Below, piece after piece: positions 1-13,244 of a DNA stretch of 64,000 bases; position 1 is the first letter of the stretch, and each line of letters begins with the position of its first letter. The stretch is taken from assembly GCA_003255065.1 (NCBI GenBank), contig QAOA01006413.1:379191-443190 (forward strand), read 5' to 3'. Made by a program: the position numbers and the translations under genes. Below the pieces are notes generated by a model, which searched no databases, was not told the DNA's origin, and worked only from the letters and a program-made list of their open reading frames with translations. The DNA comes from Cercis canadensis. Taxonomy: Eukaryota > Streptophyta > Magnoliopsida > Fabales > Fabaceae.

Positions 1-277
1 AATTATCACTCTAGCCTTGCTTTCAAGACAGAATTATATTATTAAAACTGTGTTTGTGAATGCATCAGTCTATGACAATTTCAAAAGTTATTTCATGGTT
101 TATATGTGATTATTGAAGTGTTTTTCTTTGGTAGCGTAACTAGTCACATTATTGATGTGGGCATGAAGGATAGTTAGTTTATGATAGAACTGTTTAATTA
201 TTTATTATTTCTATCGTTATATGGAACATGTTTATTGTCAAATTAATTATTGAAATATCTTCCCTTTCCCTTTTTAG

Positions 278-1612
278 GTGAATGGGTTGCATGCTCTGTT
301 GGTGCTAATTTTACAGCCCATATCATCACTGTTAATTCAGGGGAGGTAAGTTTGAGACATATGAAGGGAGTTGGTTAATTACAATAGTTAATTTAATCAC
401 ATTATGACATAGATTTAAAAGAAAATCAATGCATGCCATTATCATTAACATTATTAAGAGATTGTCAAACCAATCACTATAGGTCTCCTTATGGCTCTTG
501 AAGTTGTTTAACTTACTATAAAGGTCTGTGGAAGTATATAATGCCGCAAAACATAATCTTGTTTAGGTGTTTGTTCTGGTAGTCAAGCATCCAATGTATG
601 CACTGTGCAGGAATTTAGTGACCGGTGGGAAGTGGATTGCTATTTGAGTGCAAGTGGTTACCTTGGAGATAACACTCGCCCTTTCTTTGTAGCCTTACCA
701 AAAGACAGAGGCAATGTTTCAAATGGAGTTGCACCAGCAACTTTAGCATTGCTTGAGCAGCGTTGCAGTGAAGTTACTTCTGAACTAGCCAGAATGGACT
801 CTAAATATTGCTCATCTTAGGAAATCTGCAATGCTGTATGCTGCTTCTGTCAGCAACCATGTGGTGGGTAATTATTACTGAGAGAAAACTGATAGCTGCT
901 GAAATTTTTTCTTTCATAACTGACAACATTTAGCAGGAAATTCTACTGTTTTTATTTATGTCCTCTTCCATTTGATAATATATACCTTTTTTCACTTACC
1001 TTCAATACCTTGGTGTAAACCGTTAGCATTTAAACTAAGTTTCTGAGGAATCATGCTACACTGTTTTTGCAATTTTTCAAAGGTTCTGTAACGTTACCTG
1101 TCTCAATCAGGTTACTGGTCTTTTCTGTATAAGTTGTGTTAACACTAGAGTTGTTGAATCTGAACTACATATCTGAACTAGGCTCTGATTTCATTCTAGT
1201 TACCTTTCAAACTGCAAGACTCTGGATTATTTAACAGCTCTCAATGATTTATAGCATTGAATCTTAACATTACCCATGTCATTACGCATTTTTTTTTAAA
1301 AAAAAATGCAGATAGAGTTGTTAAAAAAATGCATAGCTGGCACGCATGAGGTAGTGTGCACAAATAGGACAACTGAGGCAATCAAACTAGCACAAGAGCA
1401 AAGCCGTAGCCTATGGAGAGTATCTTCAACGGTGAGTGAGGCCACACAGATGGTCGTTGTTCATATCAAGAAGGAGCTTAATGAAATTGACTTTTCGCAT
1501 GGTTATATTAATTGTAACCTTTTTCTGTCACATGTAGTTGTTTGCACACATAGCATCAGATGCGGTTCTCAAGCCCTTGGGACATTTTGCAGAATCCCCC
1601 CTTGCAAGCAAG
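278..1612 (+). CDS. 3' part of an unrecognised multi-exon gene (possibly a pseudogene)
   Basis: Several exon-like blocks share one strand and have good splice borders. 278-345 lies between an AG and GTAAGT and reads EWVACSVGANFTAHIITV. 611-867 follows TGTGCAG and encodes about 80 residues, including DRWEVDCYLSASGYLGDN and APATLALLEQRCSEVTSEL. 1312-1431 lies between TGCAG and GTGAGT, and a short block reading SDAVLKPLGHF lies near 1554-1612. In the second exon the frame stops at 818-820, but a shift of one base near 797 continues with AHLRKSAMLYAASVSNHVVG. The copy therefore carries a one-base frameshift, or the assembly has an error. I do not recognise the family. The 5' part lies left of the window. 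The block near 1554 is the least certain. Confidence 0.4.
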
Positions 1613-1679
1613 TAAGTACCCGCCTCTCCGTGCAGGAGAGTATGTTGAACAAGAACTTGCTGTAATCAAATCTTAAAGG

Positions 1680-2579
1680 AAAGAAGTGAGAGCTTTGATG
1701 GTTGACAATTGTAATAAATAATTATATACATTGTTCTGTCAATACTGCAACCGGTTAGATTCATCATGGGATATAACATCATTGGAGCTGCTTATGTTCT
1801 ACTTCCTCTAATCTTTTGAACAATTAGAAATAAACTTAGTGTAATTATTTGAGATTTAAATTTTTGTACTCAATACATTATTAACTTATAATAATTATTT
1901 AATGAATTGGATATTTGTGTTATAAAAATTATTTAATAAACAAGATATTTGTAAATGGTATGTTTTGATTTTTAACAAATATTATTTAGGAATTAAAAAA
2001 AAAAACTTTAAGAAAATTCCAATTGAAATTTCATTATATTGGAATTTTAAAAACTAAAAAATAATTTTTAATTTTTTGTTGAATTTTTTTTTCAAAATAG
2101 AATTTCAATGGTAAAATTCTATTGGAATTATTTTTCTATTAAATTATCCAGAATTCTAACAGCTACTTCTCTAACAATTCAAATTTTGTTGAAATTCTGA
2201 ATTCTAATGGAATTTTCTTGTAGTGCAATGAGAATTTGATCCTAAGATTTCAATTTTTTGTGGAAGATTTCTGGATTAATTATGCTATGTATGCTTATGT
2301 GACACACGTTACAAATTGTGCTCATGGCTTTGACCCAAGACCAAGAATTTGATTTGAGCCATCGAAACATAGAAAGCGAAATAAGTACCGAAAGCATAAA
2401 TCCAAAACAAATAATGGATTAGAAAGTATATATAATAATGAGCTTTTACTCCTGACATCTTTTTATTTAATATATCCAATACATTCACAGAGATATCCTT
2501 TTGAAAGAGTGAGAAACACACATCATTTAGAAACTTGATAGCTCTAGGCAATTAACATAAAATTCCCAACAATTATTTT
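1680..2579. other. AT-rich spacer with a lone CACTA-like terminus
   Basis: No gene is visible between the unknown gene and the subtilase. From about 1980 to 2230 the sequence is full of short inverted copies of GGAATTT/AAATTCC. It ends at 2213-2225 with TTTTCTTGTAGTG, the form of a CACTA (En/Spm) 3' terminus. I found no matching left terminus beginning CACTACAAG, so this may be a solo end or chance. Confidence 0.25.
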
Positions 2580-5500
2580 TCATTTAAGCCTGACCACAAG
2601 AGGACTCTTCACTTTGTGCTTGCCATCTGACCACCGCAACTCCCCAAATACATAATCTCCATGGTTAGCCACATCCTTGGTTTGCAATAGAACCTTGAAT
2701 GTCTTCTTTTCACCAACTTTCTTAAATGTCAAGGAACTAGGCTCAACCGACACTAAAATTCCTTTAGGTGCCTTGACATGCACCTTATATGTACTTGGAG
2801 ATCCAACATTTGTAACCGTACGAGTAACACTAACAGATTTTTTCTTCAGACCAAGCACAGTGATTGAAGGATAGTTAAAATCTGCCAAGCTATAAGACTT
2901 TGGACAAGCATAAGGCCTTTCATAAAATCCGATTATTTCTGCTTGGTTAAAACCAGAAGCACACAAGAAGTTCAAGTAATCAACCATGTTTAGATCATAA
3001 ACTAGTCCAGGGTCTATTGCAAGATCAGGTTGAATATGTCCTGCACCATAATCAAATGGAATCGCTTCTTGATAAAATGAGTCTAGAATTGGCCTTCCAC
3101 TGTCGTCTAGTGTGGTTGCTGGGAGTGCATAATTTGAGACAAGTTAAAAAAGTTAATAAAAGCATGATGTATTATATTTGATAGGACAAGCATGTAGTAA
3201 AGTAAATTCTCAATTAATATTAAGACTTGTTTAATTGTGGTACCAGTGGTCATAATAGCCGATTGTATTGCTGCTGCACTCCAATGAGGGTGAAGAGTTT
3301 TAAGAAGGCCAACAATGCCAGCGACATGAGGGCAGGACATAGAAGTTCCCGAATCTGCAAAGTAACGAAACTTGCGTGTGTGTGCTTCTGTGAAAGAAGC
3401 AATTATGTCCAACCCGGGTGCAGTGATGTCAGGCTGAAAATATAAAACAAGATCTCTGATAGCAAAATTGATGTTTGAGAAAAACAAAATTAAGAAGCAG
3501 TGGTTAGAGTTGGTTTGGTTATGATATAAATAAATAAAACGTAAATTAACCTTGAGGATTGATGGCAGGATAATATTAGGTCCCCTCGATGAGAATCCAG
3601 CCATCATTGGACTTGGCTTTATTTCTAGTTCTGTTTTTGCTTTAGTTAAGTAAGCCATAGGTTTCCTGAAATATATTTCAAAATAAAGTCATTAATAATT
3701 TACTACAATTGTATCCCTAGAATTTTTTTAGAAAAAATAAAAAAAAAAAAGCCCAATTTATCCCTTTAACTTTAATTGATGTTCAGTTTACTTAAAGTGT
3801 TTCAAAACGTGTAATTCACCCCAACAAACTTATAAAATGTGTAGAAAACTCTATTTTGTAAATGAACACCCAGTTTTGGACAGAAAGACTGCATGTGACC
3901 ATTTTCTTCCACTTCCTTAACCTATTCTTAATCGTTTTGGGGTGAATTGCACATTTTAAAAAATTTAGAGGCAAACCGCATATCACATAAAGTTGAATTT
4001 TCCTCGTTAAAAATAAATAAAGAATATTAGTTTTGTCTGCAAGAGAGAAAGTTATAATTACTTGGTATGTTGAACGTAAGAATAAACATATTCTCCATCT
4101 GTGAAATTGAGCTGGGAAGCAGGCAAAACATGGGATACAGCATAAATTGTATTCCCCGATTGTTCATCGTTGGCCAAAACAACTCCTACGGCACCTGCAA
4201 GAGAAGCTTGCTTGGCTTGCGTACTTGCTGACCCGGGATTTGCTATTAGGCAGACCAGTATTTTCCCTTTCACCTTTTTAGGATTAAGGGTTCCAGCATT
4301 GCAGTATTTACTGCAAGAGTGATAAAGATATTACAATAAGAAACAATACAATTTTTTAGTATAGTACAAGATTATAAATGTTATATATTGAACGAAGCAA
4401 TGAAGTGAGCTTGATTGAGCTTACGCGTCCGTAGCATTAGCATTAGCTAGTTTAGCATCCTCAGCATTAATCAAAGGATAAAACTTGTGAGATGGCAAGC
4501 CCATAGATGAAAGACTGGATCCCTGAAATTAAGTTTTGAAGCAACTCCAACTTTTCAAGCTTATTTTGCATTTAACACAATCATTAACTATAGTTTGAAA
4601 TTAAAAAGGGTGATGCTGATAGTGATAACTGATAACTATATATAGTTATACCTTTAGGTATTTCTTGTCACCAAGTTCAACGTAGCTGCTGAAGCTCCTG
4701 TCTATTGTGCTAGCAGCAACTGTGATCATCCATGGTGACACACTGGCTACTGTTTTGGGTTGGGGTCCTTCATTCCCTGCAGAGTTAACTACCACTATAC
4801 CATTCGCAACTGCATGAAAGGATCCTATGGAAAATGGATCTGAAAACAATTTTTCAGGAGTAGTTGGACCAGCAGAAACTGAAAGCACATCAACATTATC
4901 ACTTATAGCAGCTTCAAAACCAGCTAAGACATCTGCATCGAAGCATCCACCACGGATTGTGTCACTGATTGCAGGCCAGCACACCTTGTAGGCTGCAACT
5001 CTGGCTTTTGGAGATCCACCTTTGGCAGTGCCATTACCATTACCAAAAATACTTACTCCTGGAACAAAATTACCCCCTGCAGTTGACAGAGTATGTGTGC
5101 CATGCCCTTCCAGGTCACGCGCAGTAGTATATAATGATGGTTCAAGTTTCACACCAAAATTTGCCTCGTAACCTTTGTAGTAGGATCTGGCTCCTATAAG
5201 CTTCCTAATTCATATAGCAGAAAAAAAAAAATTACTTATGAGAATGCACTATTTTGGGATACAACTATAAAAACTATGGCAATTTTGATTAGAACCTGAA
5301 GATATATTCTAAATAAACTTAAAATTAATGGGATGAAGTGAACAGGATACTTGTTACAAGGAAGTTTGCTTGAGCCATCCAAGTTATCAAGTTGACAGGC
5401 TCCACCTCCGCGCCATTTTAATGGGATTGGGCCGATTCCTTTGTCACTAAAACTCTTTGATTCAGGCCAAACACCTATAAAATATAAGGAGAATGCCTCA

Positions 5501-7124
5501 ATACATAGTTAATACACATGATGGTAATTGTCAAAGAAATAGTATCTCGTTGAGACTTAGAAAGAGTGTGAATGTGACACTTACCTGTATCAAGGTTGCC
5601 AATGATTGTATCTTCACCGTATCTTGCCTTCTCCCAAATAGAGTCTTTGGGAACTATTCCATTTTTCTCTAATCCAAGAAATTGCCATGATCTGGTAGTA
5701 TGCAGTTTTCTCATTTTGTTCAAGAACACAGACACAACTTTTGGATTTTCTGCATCAATTGAAACATTAGGAAGCAACGATCAGAGTGCATTGAAATCTG
5801 GTAAAATGCAATAAAACCTATCAAGACGGCTTGGAAATGTGTTAGCATATTTGAGTTTTTAAATTATTATTATTTTAATAAAACTCTTTTTTTCAATTTT
5901 TTAAAACTAATAATAGAGTAAATTATGTAAAGTTTTCCTAAGGTTTGACAAAATTACACAAATATTTTTCCTTGTTTTAAAAATTACACAGATCTATCTT
6001 AATTTACATGTTTGCATACCTCCCTTCTGTTAGGCCTTTCTTATGGAGGAACCTTCTATTAAGTTTAAATATAATATAAACGTTACTTTTAAGTTATGGG
6101 GGACGTTTTTATAATTTCATTAAATCACAAGGAAGATATGTATAATTTATTCTGAGTTTTAACATTATTTTTGAATATATATATATATATATTTAAATTA
6201 TTTAGATTTACCAATATCCTAAATTTTTTAAAATATTATCAAATACATGCATTGTATAACTCCAATATGCATGATTTGCATATTGATGAAGAAATTCTTA
6301 AGTGAACACAAGGCAGTACTTGAATAGTGTATTAAGCTAGTAGGATGTCTAGGACAAATATTTAGATGGGAAGCTGGAAGTAAATTGTTGGAGGGGCTAA
6401 AATAGAAATATATGGGCTATTCAAAAAATTAAAATTTGAGGGATCAAATATATATACTTAAGTGAAAAGAAATACAAAATTATGAACAAAATTTATAATT
6501 TTAGAAAGTGCAACTCAAATTCTATATGAAACATACTATTAAATAAGTGCACAACTTCAGTGGTGCATTATGTTTACCTTAGAATTTCTTAATGCTGATA
6601 ACAATATAAGCTCATGCTAATGATTGACTAACTCACTTGCAGTTTCTTCTGCTTCTTCCTCTTCAAGCATTGCAGCAAAGCCATTAATGTGTCTGTTGTA
6701 CGAGTAAAAGATTGCTTCTTTTGCCTTCTCAAGGCTGTGAAAGAATATAAATTCGAGTTTGTCAATTTCATTTGTCCCAGAACATTAATTTAACAGTAGT
6801 TCATTGAATTCTATACCTTCCCAAGTGTGAGCCTAGTAACTCATAATGGGAATTTGTGGCAGACTCAAGTTCAACATCAGAAGGGTTAGGGCCGTGAGAA
6901 TGTGCTCCTAAGTATACAATGTAAGACTGCAACAGATAATACAACAGCAACAAGATGTTTAGAAGAATGACAGTTCAGCAACATAAGCAACTCATTCCTT
7001 AAATTTTATAATAGAAACGTGTAATCAAATTACAGCTTGCCTTTTTGATAGCATGGGCCGGTTTCTGTAAGAACAAACAAATTAGGAATGATGATACAAG
7101 AAGGTGAAAAACGTTGAAATTCAT
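2580..7124 (-). CDS. Subtilisin-like serine protease (plant subtilase), complete, 11 exons
   Basis: This is a secreted serine endopeptidase of family S8. Exons on the minus strand are 7124-7041, 6926-6817, 6734-6637, 5749-5585, 5474-5351, 5204-4652, 4522-4425, 4310-4062, 3665-3551, 3433-3244 and 3118-2580. They sum to 2325 nt, all phases agree, and the product is 774 aa, normal for the family. The start gives a signal peptide ([19 protein letters not shown]), then an I9 propeptide from [12 protein letters not shown] and a mature start near TTRSW (about residue 115). The catalytic set is complete: Asp151 (NLDTGVWPES), His228 (GHGTHT), Asn338 (SAGNEGP) and Ser563 (GTSMSCPH). A PA domain lies at about 411-494 and a C-terminal Fn3-like domain at about 675-774. 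Such enzymes act in the apoplast on propeptides or wall proteins. It most resembles the SBT5 type, and its substrate is unknown. Intron 1 uses a GC donor. I see no defect. Confidence 0.93.
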
Positions 7125-10100
7125 GGTTCTTGTTGGACTGGTTTTGCAGGAGGAATGCGCATAGGGGTTTTGCTTTCCCCAGATTATATAGATGAGTTTC
7201 TAATTTTTTTTAAAAGAAAATTCTGCAACAATATTTGACTTATTATTGAGGAAAAATAGAGCATAGAGATAAGAATATGCGGGCTGTAATAATCTAAAGA
7301 GGACCAACACTTCCAGATATGACATGACTTGAAGGCAATGGCGGGGACCCCATAAATTTTGATTGATAGAGGCAATTGTTATGAAATAATGGAAAATTAT
7401 TATGAAAATATTTACGATTGTTCTTTGTATGCTTTCATATATAATGATCTTCCACAAAATAGAGGTTTCAGATTTGATTTTTATCTTCACAATTTTTTTA
7501 ATTAGAAAATATAATTTTATTTATTTAATGATAAAAAAATTTGTTGCTTTATAATTAAATTATGATAGAACACTATGGCCTATTGCCGTAGAAAACTTTT
7601 TCTAAGTATTATACAACAATGAAATTTTGATGTATTGCCACAAAGACACAAATATTTTTAATATGGCAAAGTAGCCAAATGGAGGCTAAGAACCTTAAAG
7701 TATCCTAGAGATAATGAGTCTTAAACTCATTGTACCTAGCTATTGGAAACACAATAAAAACACCAGTAAGAGGCATGAATTGCTTTAAAAATAGCAAGAT
7801 ACTTGTGCCTCAGTATACTGCCACACATTTGGTTTTTATATTATATATATTGATCTATGATTTATTTTGAATTTTGCAGGCACAAGAGCAACATGTTATT
7901 GGTTTCTTGAACAATATTATAAAAAAAATTGTTTTCTACAATTAAAAATGTCTGCACGTTTCTACGAAGAACAATCAATACTAAATACTATAATTAGATA
8001 AAAGACCATAATTATCCGTTGAATGAAAAGGGAGAAAGTAAGAAGCAAGAGAAGTGAGGCACCAAAAAATAGAAAATAAAGTAACCAAATTATTGTTGTC
8101 TATGAAATGACGGGATAGTGAAATGAAATAAGGTAAAATTATTTACGTTTCCTTTGGCCCATAAACTTAAAAAAAAACATCAGCTTTTCTCTCTTTGTTT
8201 ATTACATCTCATGTGACCTCTGAATGAAATCTAATGGCTCCAGTTTTGCTGGGGACAATCTTGTGTGAATAACGTTGGCAACAAAAATGACAAATACTTA
8301 TAGTTCACCACTTATTACTACGTGGGTCCATAAACTTAAAAAACATTAGCTTTTCTCTCTTTGTTTGTTATATCTCATGTGACCTCTGAATGAAATCTAA
8401 TGGCTCCAATTTTGATGGGGACAATCTTGTGTGAATAACGTTGGCAACAAAAATGACAACACTTATAGTTCACCACTTATTACTACGTGGGTCCTGCTGT
8501 ACTTAAAAGTTGGAATCTGGAAAGAAAGACGACAAAGGCCGATACATTATATGTGTGATATTGTTCATCATCCACTATTGGATGTGCTCATCATATTCTT
8601 GCTTTGCCTGAGAAATTTTTATGTCCGGACAATTTGATTTTCTTGCTTTGTCATCACTTCCATTATTTATTAACAGACTTAAGTAACAGTGGCTATTTTT
8701 TTTATGGATGTTAATGATTAATTAAAAGATTATTTTGTAATTATTATTCTTTCAAAAACTATTTTGTTGTAGTCTGAATTTTTTAGGGATGAAAATGTAG
8801 GTTTACTCTATTATTTATATACTAGTTAAAGTTACACTAATTTATATTGACACAATTGATTTAACTTAAATTTAATTAAACTTTATCCTACATACTATAG
8901 ATTTCCCCTACTCAACAAATATGAGCTAATGTGGAAAAAAAAATAATACTAATATGTAATAAGTATTTCTCTTTTGCATTTCTTAGCTATTAAATTCTAA
9001 TAATATCTCTACATTGTCTGAATAATAACCATGGATGATAGGAGTTAAATGAAGTAAATCCTTAGACTAATTATACTGTGTGTGCTTGTATAGTTGACTG
9101 TTGAAGTTGCTACAAGAGAAAAACGTAAAATCAGTGAAAAAGCAGAGGAAGTGGGAACACCATCATTGTGTCATTCATCTCTCAATGATCTGCTCCAGGA
9201 CGAGCACTTTGATAAAGTGCTAATCTTTTCTAATTTTAAAAGATAAGACTCAGGCGTGGTATGTGCGCTCTTAAAATTTTTGTTTCTGGTTTGCTATCAT
9301 TGAGCAACGCATATAGATTTGACGAGTGAATATTACTCACTATATATATTAGTGTGAAACGAAGTCTTTTAACTGCAGCAACTGAAGTTAACTTGTGTAT
9401 AATATTACTTTAAATGTGTTAATTTGATGGGTTTGCAACGTGATATATGCAAGAGAACATGTGGGTGGCAAACCTTCATGTGCCCATCTCATTATTATGA
9501 AATTGCCTTTAACAAGAATCAGAGGAGGAGAAGAAAAAAGCCTTTAACAAGGGCAACCGACAGGATGTCAACGTCCAAGTATCTACGGCATCAACTAGTG
9601 GCTCTTCCATAGCTTTATCTGGAAAATTCCTTCAACAAGGACAATACACAGGGATGTCTCAATCTCCACATATATTATGCACATGAATTGAAATCATAAG
9701 AATCAAGTTTTACCTACCATCGTATAATTATAGATTAGATAGAAAAGGAAACTTTAAAAAAGTTTACGAAAAAGAATCACTTAGGTTATGTCCATTTGAC
9801 AAAAAGAAAAAATGTTGAAAAGTGTGTCCGAAACAAAGTATTAGTTCCTTATAATTGGTGCAAAAATTATCTTTTAATGGAAAGAAAAGAAAAAATCATC
9901 TCAAAAAAGGAAACAAAAGTTACCTTCAATTTCATAATAAATGAAATACAAAAGAATTAAGTGGATGTATTTTAAATTTAAAATATTTTCTAATAAACTA
10001 ATTTTGGCAGAAAACATATTCTATATAACATATGATTTAATTGATAAAATCAGAGCATTAAATAGATAAAGACCATATTTGTCTCAAGAGATCTGCAATC

Positions 10101-10903
10101 CTTTCAAGAAGTGCAGCATAATGGAATTAAGTAGGAACTAGAAATTTTGCCCATCCATTTCATTTTATTTCTCATATAATATGTCCACACCTGATAAATC
10201 CTTTTGGACAATTTTCAATAGTAAACTCCAGCAATCTGTTTGATTAGGACTCAACAGGGCTTGTTACTTATTGAATTTGTGTACGCAATGTTAACTAATT
10301 GCTTGCAAAATATTGTGTATTATGGAGAAAGAGAAAAAGAGAGAAGTTTGATGAGGAAAATTTGATTGCTTTAATTAACAACTTTTTAAATGTCAGATTT
10401 GAAGCAAAATTTACTTCCATGAACCAGCAAAGAGAAGAAAGCAGTGAAAGTGGTAAGAAAGATAAAGGAAAGAGCATAGTCATAAGCAACATCAACACTA
10501 ATAAAGTGTTAGAAACAGGGCACAAGTGGTTCTCATCCACACCCAATGGTTTATGGGACATAGGATCCAATTTCTCATGGACTCTATTGGTGACGATGGG
10601 AGAGTGTGTTATTAACTTATTAGATAAACTATATGGACTTTATCATAGAATTTTCTTTTTGCCAAAAAAACGCATGTTGCAGTACTTGATTGATAAAATC
10701 ATAATAGAAAAAATATTCTCAAAAATTTTTTACTTGTTCATGCCTTTGTGAAATTATAAGAATCTTCCGAACAACAAGCCATTATGAAAAGGAAAACGAA
10801 AAACCTGTGGAAACTATATATCCATAATTTATTTATAACAAAACATGGTCCCTTCCTTTATCTCTTATGCCTGCTGCTGTTTAATTCAGATATGATTATC
10901 TAT
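7125..10903. other. Intergenic region upstream of the subtilase
   Basis: This presumably holds the subtilase promoter at its left end. Apart from a tandem duplication near 8.16-8.49 kb I recognise no gene. A 150-codon plus-strand reading frame at 10299-10751 has no motif I know and an ordinary AT-rich composition, so I do not call it. Confidence 0.5.
8159..8493. repeat. Tandem duplication, two units of about 167 bp
   Basis: The unit beginning CCATAAACTTAAAA at 8159 is repeated from 8328. Both copies contain TGTGACCTCTGAATGAAATC and GTGTGAATAACGTTGGCAAC and end at ACGTGGGTC. They differ by a few substitutions and small indels. It is a local head-to-tail duplication in non-coding DNA. Confidence 0.9.
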
Positions 10904-11690
10904 TGTGGATTTTTATACCGGCAAGTATACCGGGCCACACAAATCGTATAAAGATGAGTAGAGAGTATTGTCTTCAGGGATCGAAGTTTAACAACTATCA
11001 AATTTACTAATATTAATTCTATTTGGAAAAAGACCAATTGTTGGATTGAAGAGAGTTCTAATTTAGATTTGCAATCAAAAACTAACTAAAATTATGCAGC
11101 AAAGACAATTAATTCAGCAGCAATTGAAATTGAGGAAGAGATAATAATAAAAGGGGCTAGGGGTCTGATTTCACTTGATTATGACTTTGGTTACTTCATT
11201 GACAAAGCAACCTTTGAATTACTGGAAAATTAGTTACTCTAAACTCAATGCCTATATTGAAAGTCAATTCCCTACATTAACTGAAACCCAATTCCTTGGA
11301 GAATCAATCCTACCTATTACAATCAATTGCCCAATCCCTTGGTACAATCTTAATTGTCTAGGTGTTTAAGTTCTAAGGAATTAAATCCAAGACCATACAA
11401 ATTAAGATGTCTATTCCTAGAATTACTCAATTTACAGTAGTGATTACAAGTAGCACACCCACATCTTACTATCCCTAGTATAGAAATGAGTCAACTAGTC
11501 AATTGAATGGTGATCAAGTATTAAAGAGCATTAAGCACAGTAAAAACTACTTCAGCAAGGAATTTATTCAAGAATAACGCATTCAACAATAAGACTTCAT
11601 CATAATCATGCTACATCATTCCCCTAGCTACAGAAGTTTAGCTAGACATGAAGAACAGAGAGAAGAATCTAAAAAACACGTTTCGTACCT
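10904..11690 (-). mobile_element. Decayed, truncated LTR (Ty3/gypsy-like), same family as the two solo LTRs
   Basis: The block begins TGTGGATTTTTATACCGGC and continues ATACCGGGCCACACAA, then follows the same order of conserved blocks as the LTRs at 16983 and 22783. Examples are TTTCACTT, CAACCTTTGAATTACTG, TTGCCCAAT and ATCTTACTATCCCTAG. Homology fades near 11690. The opposite terminus and a target duplication are absent, so this is an older, truncated copy. The LTR reads on the minus strand. Confidence 0.7.
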
Positions 11691-12483
11691 GTACCTGTGC
11701 TACATTGGGTTTCATTATATTTGGAGAAATTACTTAGCTAATTACTATTATCTAACTTTCTTACTCTTTTGTTTCTTCAATTGTCCGCCCTAACTTCACA
11801 TGTGCAAGAGTACGACGAAGTTATCATGTTTGATTTTATTTTTTTTGTTTTCAAAAATTATTTTTGAAAATAGTTCTTTCTTATTTTTGTTTTCTTGTTT
11901 TCAAAACAATATTTTGAAAATAAGTTTTTAAAACATATAAATAAAAATAGTCTTATCAAATAAATTTTTTATTTTATTTTTTTCAAAAATAAAAAGTAAT
12001 TTTTAAAAATTAAAATCAAACAGACCAAATTTCCGTGCACGCTTATTCTTGTTTGTTCAATTGTTCCCACTAACTTTACTGCATATGGAGGAAATTCCCT
12101 AATTTCACTTTTTCTGTAACTCGTTCTTCACGCACATAGTTCCTGCGAAGCTTCACTCCCACTTTCCCTTTCTTTCTTACCTTCCTCATTCCTTTCTGGT
12201 CTTCTGGTTTAAGTCTTTCCTCTCTGGTATTCTAAGTTGAGTAGAGCCCTAACGGAGTGAAAACTTCAAAAGCTATAAGTTACCCATAAAAGGTAATTTC
12301 AAATTTATTTGTTGTTTTAACTTTTCTTTTTCTAAACTCACGCTCTAAACTTTGATCTGGGTGGGGGTGGTGGTTGTCGCCGCCAGTAAAGCCACCCCTC
12401 GAAGATCACTCATCTTGGTGGTTTAGCCTAAGTCTTGGTAGGTGTGTCTAGCTACCACTATAGGAAGTGCCTCCCCCTGCATA
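11691..12483. other. Spacer left of the MULE
   Basis: No coding sequence is recognised. The stretch 12100-12480 is pyrimidine-rich and could be an old leader or promoter, for example TTCCTCATTCCTTTCTGG, but no following reading frame supports a gene. Confidence 0.3.
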
Positions 12484-12492
12484 TTTCTTTTT

Positions 12493-12820
12493 GGGAAAAG
12501 TCCAAAAAATCCCCCTGAACTATACTCCTATTGCACTTTACTCCTCATGCTTCAAAAACGTATGAAAGACCTACTTCAACTACGAAAATGTGTGTTTTAC
12601 CCCCAATCCCTAAACGGGAGTCTAAAAATACACGGAAAGTGTCACATGCCTGGCACGTGAAGTGCTTAAATGCCTAATCCCGATTAAAACTCAGATTAAG
12701 TGCACAAGTGAGGGGCACAAGGTCACTTAAACACCGAAAATCATTCTCTCTCCCCGATTTTGCTTCTGATTTAGGGATTTTCAGAGAAATCCCTAAAGAC
12801 TAAAAGAGACATTTTTCGAG
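12493..12820 (+). repeat. MULE left terminal inverted repeat
   Basis: About 325 bp pair with the reverse complement of 22316-22643 at roughly 90% by eye. The shared blocks include CTGAACTATACTCCT, GACCTACTTCAACTACG, GTGCCTGGCACGTGAAGTGC-type sequence and AAACACCGAAAATCATTCTC. Similarity fades after TTTTCAGAGAAATCCCTA. In MULEs the long TIR usually holds the promoter and the transposase binding site, and the transposase gene follows directly. Confidence 0.93.
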
Positions 12821-13244
12821 AGAACTACATTGAAACTCAAATGCTATGGGTTCTCGAATGCGCTTAACAAGAAATTGCGATACGTTGGATTTGAGGTCAT
12901 AGCTCAATTTGATAGCTTAATCTTTTTGAGCCAGTTCTTTTTCTGTTGAAGTCGCAGACCCAAAAAATCAATACAAGGTAATCCAAAAGAAAATTGAACT
13001 TTGTAAATTCTGTTTGGTGTTGTTTTTGCTTCTAAATGCAAACTGTTTATTCCTTCTCGCCCAAAATAAATGGAAGTGCTCATATGAATTTTGATTAAAA
13101 TGTACTTGTTCATTTGGAAAGTGGTTGTAAATTTTTTGTTTGATTTGCTGCAAGAGAGAAAGAAATTTGGTGTTATTTTGCATATGGTTTAGGCATTTTG
13201 CACATGAATATTGTTGTTTCACATTGAGGAACATGGTTTAGGCT

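Noticed and set aside
10299..10751. 150-codon open frame
   Set aside because: No recognisable motif, AT-rich composition and no splice context; length is compatible with chance.
11820..11826. GTTATCA at the right side of the truncated LTR, like the terminus of its relatives
   Set aside because: The bases before it do not match the LTR end and the following bases do not repeat the left flank TCTAT, so it is probably chance.
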